A stretch of 64,000 bases of DNA from Mycosarcoma maydis (taxonomy: Eukaryota; Basidiomycota; Ustilaginomycetes; Ustilaginales), in contig NC_026479.1 in the NCBI RefSeq assembly GCF_000328475.2, forward strand, positions 248,001-312,000, given 5' to 3'. Both the position numbers and the translations under genes were made by a program. This document shows positions 38,644-46,846 of the stretch, piece after piece; position 1 is the stretch's first letter; the number at the start of each line of letters is the position of its first letter. A model generated the notes under the pieces. The model was given only the letters and a program-made list of their open reading frames with translations, was not told the DNA's origin and ran no database searches.

Positions 38644-40521
38644 TCAATAACGATCGACGCCACCCTTTTGATGACGGGCATGCAAGCCGCTTCGGTGGAG
38701 CACTTGGTTGTGACTGGAAGCCACATCGCGTTCGGTCTGGGACGCATTCTGTCGTCTTTGAAACATGTCGTTCATCGGGGCGGTCGAGCCGGGCAGCACG
38801 CTCTCTGCATCGACAGGCTGCTCGCCGATCTTTCCGTTGCCCACCATGACCATCTTTCCTTGACTCGGAACGCCATCGACTACAACGAACGCGAGCGCAG
38901 GACCGGGAGCAAACAGGTTCGGATTGGGTGGAAGCTGCGCTACGTAGAGCTTGCTGCCCCGATGTGTCGACTTGAGCTCGATCATGCGTTGACCCATATT
39001 CATGCCATGCGTGGAAAATCCAGTTCGAATCAGGACCACCTTGGCCTTCTGCGCCTGTGCTGCAGAACTGAGCCTGATGGTAAAGCCTTGACCGCCGTAC
39101 GAGAAAGAGCTAGGGAGACCGTCGTTCGAGGGCCGAGGCTGATCGTAGAAGTCTGGGTACCATCGTTCAATGCGGTATTCCGTCTTCCACTTGACATGGT
39201 GGTTGACGTCAGCATTAGGGTTGGAACCAGCAACGAGGATAGACGAATCCGGAAGCAGCGTAGCAGACGAATGATAGAGTCGACCAATGTTGGTGCTTCC
39301 GACGCGCTTCCATCGGTTGCCTCGGCTTGCCTTGGGGTCGTATACGAGAGGCTGGTACGACGGGTTGTCGCCATACGACTCGCCCACCGGTTTGCCGACA
39401 GAGTTGGGGTCGGTGCTGTAACCAGCAACGCCAGTGGTGACACCGTTGCCGAACCACAGGGTGCCGTCGGGCAGGTTGATAAATTGACCCATGGAACGAC
39501 GCTCGGGCAAATCGTCGACCGATTCCCAGTTTCCACCCTGGAATGGGCTGATCTGCTCGCACGACGTCGATGCGGGAACCTGAGATATGGGGATCGAGGG
39601 TCCACCCTCGTTACCCCAGTTCGAGACCTTGCCCAAGCTCGTACCACCGCAGAAGAGGATGGTCTCCTTGTAATCGTCTGCCGGAGTTAGAGGAAGCATA
39701 GCCGAGCCACCAGAGGCAGGATAGACACGAGGAGCACCTGGAATCTTGGCAAATGCGCGCTCGCTCTGCTGGTCGTAATTCCAAAGGATCGCCTCCCTTC
39801 CGGCTTGGATAAACACCTCACCGGACGACATGAGATACGCGATCGGGTAGAGTGAGAGGGGTACAGTACGTTGCAGGATTGGCAAATTAATACTAGCTCC
39901 GCCACTCTTAGGAGGGTAGAACTCGTAAGTAGGAACATTAGAGCCCTGGCTTGGAACAAAGCCACCGTCGCGCATGCCTCCAAGGATGATATTGGATCCA
40001 TCGGCTAGAGGCTCTACGGTAGGATACCACCTCTCCATGTTGAGCTGATTGCTGTTTTGGTCGTTCCACTGACATTGCATGTTGTCGCAAGGGCTAAGGA
40101 ATCGCAGTGCCTTACCGCCATTGTAAGCGCCGTATCCAGCACCTGCCTTAGCAGTCGCGCCATTCGTGGTAACCGCCTTGTTTCCGCCCGTGACGAGCCA
40201 ACTGCCGTCGCCCAGCGTCATACCGCCGGCACAGAACGTGTTGGAACGCACCTCCATGGGGCGGTAACTGTTCGAGTTGATGTCGTACTCGACAGCCCAC
40301 GCCGGATGACCGTTGACGCTGACCGGGTTGTTTTCGGTCTTGTCAAGGATGTAGACTTTTTGCTCTGTGCCGAGGAACATCATTTGAGCCGACACGCCCG
40401 AATTGCCAACGACTTGCATGGTACCGGCTTTGCCCGCCGATACACCGCTATTGGCGCTGGCGATAAGGAGAGCACCAAGGACCACACCCTTGAGCAACGA
40501 CGTCTGAGTCAAGGTCGCCAT
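38644..40521 (-). CDS. Secreted glyoxal oxidase (copper radical oxidase)
   Basis: The product is 625 residues. A signal peptide is present (LLKGVVLGALLIASANSGVSA). The galactose/glyoxal oxidase fold is shown by Kelch-like blades and by all five expected active-site residues: Cys97 (NTFCAGG, thioether partner), Tyr166 (ERWYPTVE), Tyr416-His417 (GRLYHSSA) and His505 (GFSTHGMNMG). Their spacing parallels characterised glyoxal oxidases. The enzyme oxidises small aldehydes to acids with release of hydrogen peroxide outside the cell. Smut fungi have several glo genes, and Glo1 of Ustilago maydis is needed for filamentous growth and virulence; which paralogue this is cannot be told here. No C-terminal membrane anchor or carbohydrate-binding domain is visible; the end (HQVLHRSGLHARHQKGGVDRY) is unremarkable. 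Confidence 0.93.
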   Translation of the reverse strand: MATLTQTSLLKGVVLGALLIASANSGVSAGKAGTMQVVGNSGVSAQMMFLGTEQKVYILDKTENNPVSVNGHPAWAVEYDINSNSYRPMEVRSNTFCAGGMTLGDGSWLVTGGNKAVTTNGATAKAGAGYGAYNGGKALRFLSPCDNMQCQWNDQNSNQLNMERWYPTVEPLADGSNIILGGMRDGGFVPSQGSNVPTYEFYPPKSGGASINLPILQRTVPLSLYPIAYLMSSGEVFIQAGREAILWNYDQQSERAFAKIPGAPRVYPASGGSAMLPLTPADDYKETILFCGGTSLGKVSNWGNEGGPSIPISQVPASTSCEQISPFQGGNWESVDDLPERRSMGQFINLPDGTLWFGNGVTTGVAGYSTDPNSVGKPVGESYGDNPSYQPLVYDPKASRGNRWKRVGSTNIGRLYHSSATLLPDSSILVAGSNPNADVNHHVKWKTEYRIERWYPDFYDQPRPSNDGLPSSFSYGGQGFTIRLSSAAQAQKAKVVLIRTGFSTHGMNMGQRMIELKSTHRGSKLYVAQLPPNPNLFAPGPALAFVVVDGVPSQGKMVMVGNGKIGEQPVDAESVLPGSTAPMNDMFQRRQNASQTERDVASSHNQVLHRSGLHARHQKGGVDRY

Positions 40522-43268
40522 GGTTGCTACCGTCTATCGATCAGAAGACTGGGTAATGGTTTCAACGATCTTGGATGCTGATTGCTATTCGACAGAGATA
40601 TTCTGATGCGTAATCGAGAAGATGAGAAGCAAGAAAAGAGCGTTGTAGTATGTAGAAAGAATGTGCTGTTGCGTGGTTGTGAGCACGCTCGATGCTGTTC
40701 GTCAGAACGAGGGACAAAGGGGGGAATGGGGGGGAAAGGCGCAGGGGAGTCGAGGTATAGGGGAGAGTATAGATGATCGTAGAGAGAGAGAGAGGAGAAA
40801 AGTGGGACATGTATAGAAAGTCAGTGAAGAGGGGGTCCTGTGATTACCGCAGACGCATGTAGAAGTCGAGGTGGTAGGGACTGCAGCGCCCTCATAGCAC
40901 TCAAATGAAGCATTCAACCCCTGTGATGTGCGGTGAGATAAGCGAGAAGCAGCTGTCCCTGTTCCTTGCAGGCACAGGGTGGGGTTCCAGATGAGCCGAA
41001 CCAGCTGACTAACAGCCAGATGTCGCTGATGCTACCAGTGACTCGGACCTTGTTGATGGAATACTCAGGGGCATATCACGCTGCATACTGTGGCTGTGAC
41101 CCACCACAAGGACGTAAGTGAGACAACAAGGCTTGCACGACCTTGTGGATGAAGCTCGGAACGAACATCGTAGATTCTTGTTCGAAGCTAGGAAGGATCG
41201 AAGGAAGATCACAGGCAGGAGATCAAAGCAAAACGGCAGTCAGCCACAGGCGAACACATGATGTACGGAATGAGCTTCGATTGTCTCAGGCACAGGCCGC
41301 CAAGATGATAGCACATCAGAGGTTACAAAGTCGATTCCCATATAGCAGAACGAGTTCGAGAAGATGGCGAGAAGAAAAGCCCATGTCAGGGAAGGCTTTT
41401 CGACCCTCCATTTCGCCAACATCACGTACTGAAACGAAATCGTTCTTGTTCTCTCACACTGACCATTTGACAACTCACCAGTACGCCCTTGTTGAAGACG
41501 TCGACGGTTGTGGGAGTGAAAAAAAAAAAAAGGTTGCAAGCGAGCCTCGACCCGGCACGAATCAAATCGACTGAAAGGTGTCGCCACTTTCTGCTCTGTC
41601 CCCCTGCAGTTGATTCAGCGGAGAGTTGGGTGGGCGGGCCCCTTTGCAGCATTTCACAAGTGGCATGCATGTACTGTAGCTGAGTAACAATGCGGATGTT
41701 CCGCTTGTCCGGTTGGTTTGATTGTTTGCTGCTTGCGCCCCGCACACACTAGCTCCGGGCTCATCTCTGGTCTTGCACCTCCTCTCAGCTTCCTTTCGGT
41801 TGCTACCAGCCCGGCCTGAAAATGCTATCTCCTTTTCTTGTTATCACAAGTCGAAGCCCGCCGGTGTTTCGGCTCGAAGCTTGAATGCAGACACTCGAGC
41901 GTCGATCAGGACACAGAGAAACAAGTTCATTGGCCACTCGAGTTTGCGATCCTGCAGGCGTGACGGGGAATTGTGGTGTGTGGAATCAAGCACATGAACA
42001 AATGTGAATGAATGGCATGTGATGTAACTCCTCTGTCGAATGTCGATCTCGTCATACGCAACTGAGACATTTGGTCGAACTCAAGGCTGTCGATTAGAAG
42101 TCTCGTTGTGGGGCGGGAGAGGGGAGCGCCACAAGAGAGGTGCAGCGGGAGAGACAGCGAGGCGTGTAGCGAGAAATGTAGACGTGGATAGTTGCCAAGA
42201 GGTCAGGCGACGCCTGATCCAATTGTGTGAGACAATTGCGCATCTTGACAGCTGGCACTAACCGCAACTGAACTGTACTGCACTGTAGAAATTCTACTGG
42301 TACATGAACCCTTTCCGACATTTACGAGTGCCGGACGACGCTGCACAAGCTGAAACAGAGTCAGAGACGGAAATCGACTGGGAGACGGATGGTGCAGTGC
42401 GTCGGAGGCCGAAACGTGCTGTGAGGAGAGGTTGCGCATCGGTAATGCACGTGCAAGGCTCATTCCTTGCGACCTACAGCAAACCCCTCGCATATCATTT
42501 TTCATCAAGCCCGACATACCCGCGACCCCGTTCCGCTTTTCAGGACATCTCACTCGAAAACGCACCAGTCAATCTCACGTTCCTCGACTTGCCCCCGCGT
42601 TATAGACTGCTTTGCTATCCCATTGTGTACACAGCTCTGCAACACGCGATTTGGCAAAATCGTGTATTGAAAATAGGTGCAGGTAAAGCGACGTTGTCGG
42701 GAGTACGAGTCTGCTTCTTTATAAACAGATATACTCAAATTGACAACATAGCATAAGTTAATGGAAGAGAAGTGAGATGCATCTAGATACAAGCGTGACT
42801 GAAGTAGATCAACGACAGTGCCACAGTCGTAAGCGATATTGATTCGGATCCGAGTAACCCAGGTCTGCTCATCTAACCCCTAGTCACGAGTATATTCCAG
42901 CTTGTTAGGCCGACCTGTCTGTTCTTCAACACCTTGTTCCGTCGGAGCGCATTCACGATTCTTCAGCATCGTGAAGCCTTCAGTCCAAGAGAAGGCAACC
43001 GGCGTGACAAACCGTTCAAACAGCACGCTGACTAAGCATGATGTTACAGGGCACGGGCCGGCCGGAAATAACAGGATTGTCCATGCCAGAAATAACTATT
43101 TGTGGATAAGCTGGTTGTCATCCATTATAGCGATTTTTTTCGAGGTACACTACGCTATCTACTAACTGTGCATTTCACAATTACCATGGATGGGCTGGAC
43201 CTCATCCCACTCTCTTACCCACAGGGGTCGCCACACGCAGGCTGTGGGTGCGGAGCACACCCTTTAAA
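40522..43268. other. Gene-poor stretch left of the LTR element
   Basis: About 2.7 kb. It contains a (GA)n run at about 40780-40797, a poly(A) run of 12 at 41520-41531, an ORF of unclear status (42304-42756), and a few TCGTGA-type motifs (42886-42898, 42952-42990). A possible LTR start (TGTTACAGGG) lies near 43043. No conserved gene was recognised, unlike the compact flanks. Confidence 0.6.
42304..42756 (+). CDS. Small ORF of unknown status, weak F-box/2EXR-like motif
   Basis: The ATG-initiated frame has 150 codons. An acidic N-terminus (ETESETEIDWETD) is followed by a basic patch (RRRPKRAVRRG). Near residue 95 comes NLTFLDLPPRYRLLCYPIVY, which resembles the F-L-D-L-P-P-E-I-R start common to fungal F-box and 2EXR proteins, but the rest of such a domain is missing. 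It could be a small gene, a fragment of one, or chance. Confidence 0.25.
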   Translation: MNPFRHLRVPDDAAQAETESETEIDWETDGAVRRRPKRAVRRGCASVMHVQGSFLATYSKPLAYHFSSSPTYPRPRSAFQDISLENAPVNLTFLDLPPRYRLLCYPIVYTALQHAIWQNRVLKIGAGKATLSGVRVCFFINRYTQIDNIA

Positions 43269-43581
43269 AGACATCATTTCCCTTCTTCTAGACGAACTGG
43301 ATCTCATCCTTTCTATTACTCTTTTATCTTACTGTTTACTCACCATCGCGAAAGTAGTTACGTTACGTTTGTTCGACCAGTGCAGCAATCCAACACATTG
43401 CTGCCATACACGCTCGTGCCCTTAGTCCTGTGGATCAGCGTGTTCAAGATCCAAAACCTACACCGACACTGCAGCACCTACACTGCAGACGGTCCCCGAA
43501 TCATCACTAGATATCATATAGCAGAACACCGTCGTTAAGTACGCTCACGAGGTGCGCTGCACACCCCTTCAGAACCGAGCT
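43269..43581 (+). repeat. Left LTR of a decayed LTR retrotransposon (alignable part)
   Basis: This segment aligns with 45246-45552 over about 310 bp, roughly four-fifths identical by eye. Shared blocks include AGTGCAGCAAT, ACACTGCAGCACCTACAC and GCTGCACACC. Many differences are C/T or G/A. The true LTR may begin upstream near 43043 (TGTTACAGGG). The exact ends and any target-site duplication could not be fixed. Confidence 0.8.
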
Positions 43582-43741
43582 ACGCCGCATCACCGCTGAG
43601 TGGAGCGTTCATCGCAACCAGCAGATACCGAGTCTTATCACGCATCTTCCAGCTCATTGCGTCATACGCACACACTGCGGTCTCCAGACACAGGATTGTG
43701 ACATCAGAGTGGATCACTCAAGTGATACCCCGTAGCTCAGC

Positions 43742-44864
43742 ATGGACGACTACATCGAGGGTGAGACGACCCGGGAAGGTGTAACCCGTCAACGAGCCTC
43801 GTCGTGCGGACCCTTTCGACGCGATCGATGCGCTGGCTAAAGAGGTGGAACGAATTGCGGCCCGCTTGGACAGGGAATTAGCAGCCCGAGACAAGAGGGA
43901 TGCAGACCTAAACGCTCTTCTTGATCTGATACAGCGCCTGCACCCGACACAAGTGCCTAGTCCTACGCCCCATGCCAACGTGAATTCGCCGCAGCTGGAC
44001 CCCTCGGCATACACCTCGCAGTCCCAGGATACGTTTGCCATTCATGGTGACCCACGCACCTCCAATCTAATGGCTACGTTCACACCAGCTACAGCCCAGA
44101 AACTAGTACCTGGCTTAACTGGACGCCGTGACTACACCATGGAAGAGGTCTATTCAACAGCAACGGGTAAATGCTTCACTTTCGAAGAAAGTCAAGAGAA
44201 GTCGGCATCACACCGAGGCGGAAGCTTGTACCATCTCCCCGATTTGAAGTTCTCCAAGTGGTTAGAAGATGACCTCGAGCTCACCCTCATTCTGGCCGAG
44301 AATTGGTTCAGGTTCTATGACCTGAATGACGACCGCAAACGCATCCAGTACCTCATTCACCATATGGAGGGAAGGGGCGCACGATGGTTTAAGTCGAAGT
44401 TGCGTGTTGATCCTCACCAGCGGGGAAACCTCTTTAGGGACTGGGAGTTTTTCGTTGATCGACTCAAGGAAGTCTATGCCCTCCCAGACCAGAGGTTCGA
44501 AGCGTTCGGCAAGATCCATCGACTGCGAATGAATAGCAACAAAGCAGGCAAGGCTACGGAGTACGTCGAGGAATTCCGCGACCTAGCCAGTCTAGCTCAC
44601 ATAGACACTCCGGCCCACCTTATTTACCTCTTCAGAAATGGTCTCACTGAAAACCTACGTAGAATGTTCGAACGTGACCCGCCCGACAGCCTCTGGGACT
44701 GGTACCGAGAGGTCGAGTCAATCGATCGAGATCGAGCACTATCCGAACACGGACGGCGTGCCAAGGTCGCCAGTACTTTTCGTCCAACGCAGCCCACCTG
44801 GTCCTCACGCCGGAAAGTGCGCCGGCAGTTTTCCACTCCGCGTCAGCAGGAGAGGAGCATCTAA
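43742..44864 (+). pseudogene. gag relic of the LTR element
   Basis: From 43785 to 44864 one frame is open and encodes a retrotransposon Gag capsid region: LPDLKFSKWLEDDLELTLILAENWF, HHMEGRGARWFKSKL, FRDWEFFVDRLKEVY, YVEEFRDLASLAHIDTPAHLIYLFRNGL. No ATG opens that frame: the likely original ATG (43742, MDDYIEGETTREG) is in another frame, so a one-base shift seems to lie near 43790-43805. The end is an abrupt junction, after which the sequence resumes as pol chromodomain in a different frame. No zinc knuckle is seen after the capsid part. Confidence 0.8.
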
Positions 44865-44880
44865 CACTGCTGCTCAACTA

Positions 44881-44990
44881 GGTGACAAACGTCACCAAGG
44901 CGACGTCATCGAGTACAAGGTGCTTTGGAGAGGGTACCCCGAAGAGACCGCTTCCTGAGAACTCGCTTCTAGCCTCGAGTGAAGTGATCC
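44881..44990 (+). pseudogene. pol C-terminal chromodomain stub
   Basis: The frame reads GDKRHQGDVIEYKVLWRGYPEETAS and then TGA. IEYKVLWRGYPEE is the core of the chromodomain found at the integrase end of chromoviruses. The TGA stands where the family usually has a conserved Trp, so a G-to-A change may have created the stop. Confidence 0.75.
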
Positions 44991-45245
44991 AAGCAAGAGT
45001 TTGAGTCGCGAAGGAGAAGCACTAGGCGTCGCAACGTGTGTGTGGGACCCTCGTACTCACACGCTAATGACATTCTAACCACCTCCCAGCACGGGTTAGA
45101 TCGGCACAGACAGTCACGATTCGTTTGTTGTGCTCGGCACCAACGTCGATGCGCTCGGCACACATTTTTCACAGTTAGTTATTCGTGATTCCCAACAGGC
45201 ATTTTGGAGCCAGAATTCGACTTCCACACACAGGTCGTGTGTGAT

Positions 45246-45552
45246 AGACATCACTTTCCTTTAGAGTGCCACATCCACTCTACTACTCTTTCACCTTACT
45301 ATCTTTTCGCCCTTGTGACTACTCTCTACTACTTTACGTTTTGTTCGACTAGTGCAGCAATCTAATGCATTGCTGCCACACACGCTTGTGCCTTGTGACC
45401 TGTGGATTAGCGTTATTGAACGTCAGAATCTTCACTGACACTGCAGCACCTACACAGCAGACGGAACCTCAACCATCGTCAGACATGCTGTAGCAGTACA
45501 CCGTCGTCAAGAACGTTCACCAGGTGTGCTGCACACCATTCAGAAGCGAGCT
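45246..45552 (+). repeat. Right LTR of the decayed LTR retrotransposon (alignable part)
   Basis: It aligns with 43269-43581 (see there). Between the chromodomain stub and this repeat lie about 250 bp of non-coding sequence with two TCGTGA-type motifs (45112-45126, 45180-45193). Confidence 0.8.
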
Positions 45553-46846
45553 GGGCAAGCTCGAGAATAAAAGCAGCCAAAAGGAATGATGGTCAGTAAA
45601 AGTGCCGCAAAGACGTAGTTGAAAAGGTGCAGCGAAAGTGTATCGGTGCGTGGTGCATGCTGTTTGATCGTGACGAGATGCGAAAGACGTCATGGTGGTG
45701 AAGCAGTGTGTGGGACGACAGTGGAAGGGGCTGAGGCCGACGAAAGTACCATGGCTGCCAAGCAGAGGAAAGCATACTTGGTTGGGCGCAATTGTTGCGA
45801 GCGCAAGTGTGAAAGTGGTGCGGGCGGTGATGGCGGAGAGGAAACGAGAAGAGTTCAGTCAGCCTTGAAGATCGCGTCGAGGACAAGAGCGCAATGTAAA
45901 CACCAACACCAAGCATGTTTGTCAAACGAGTCGGTCCGGAGTGAGTCGAGTCGATCATGTCGAAAGAGATGGCACGAGCCATGAGTGCTTTGAGATCAAA
46001 GCGCTTGCTTTCAACACGACAGTCTGTCTCGAAAGGAAAGTACTGCAAGCTATGAGACGTTTGACCTGAAGGACAAGACTGTATCCTCTGAGCTCTTCGA
46101 TGCCGGCGTCGTCCATAACTTGTTCGAGCATCTCGGCAATGCCACAGAGGAGCATCCCCGTTGACGATCAGAAACAGGTCCGTGATGAGCTTGTGTTACC
46201 CGTCAGCATCGGTCGACTTCGGCTGCCTTGCTCCGTTTGTGAACTCCAGAGGCTTGTCCCAGCGGTCAATCACAGACCAGTGCCACAAAGAGAGTGTGAT
46301 GAACGCCGCCAACAAGTCAGGAGGGTACATGGTGACCCACTGCTCCGCTTGCTGTCACGGCGCCGATGCTCCCTCGTCGTTGCCTCTCCGTCCTCCTTGT
46401 TATCTGTGTCCACCTCGGCAAGCCCCGTTCATGAGTCCAACTTCTTCCACCTCTGCCTAGCCCTTGTCCAAAACTACGGTCTCACTGTCCTCATCAACCT
46501 TATCCTCTTGCTTCACGATGTCCGAGGCCAACGTGGCCACAAAAGAAGAATTGTTGAAAGGGAAGATCTCAATACTAATGCGGTTGAGCTCCCAATTTGT
46601 TTCAGATTGCTAATGGGACCTAAAGAGATGATATGAACAAAACGTGGCAGAACTGCTAGACCGCTCATACACATGTGATGTACTAACTAGTGCTGTATTG
46701 GTTCTAGCTGTTACACCGGAGGTACATCAGCAGTGTACCAGTCGTGAGTCTTGACAACAAGCTTGTTCTTTCGAGGTGTCTCACGTCTCGGTGCTTATGT
46801 CTGTGTCTCGGTCTCGCGGCTCGTGGTTCGTGGCTCGATAGTGCTT
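45553..46846. other. Gene-poor stretch right of the LTR element with a possible broken gene
   Basis: About 1.3 kb. On the + strand, protein-like runs appear in changing frames: MSKEMARAMSALRSKRLL from 45957, then YETFDLKDKTVSSELFDAG from about 46050, and an ATG frame at 46100-46636 of 178 codons. None was recognised. The pattern is that of a decayed gene or chance; no intact gene is supported. Confidence 0.45.

Larger units (their letters stand above)
43269..45552 (+). mobile_element. Internally deleted chromodomain-type Ty3/gypsy (chromovirus) LTR retrotransposon relic
   Basis: Two diverged LTR-like repeats in direct orientation flank a broken gag region and a stub of the pol C-terminal chromodomain. 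Protease, reverse transcriptase, RNase H and the integrase core are absent, so about 3-4 kb of a normal element is missing. The element sits in the only large gene-poor stretch of the window. It cannot move by itself. Confidence 0.8.
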
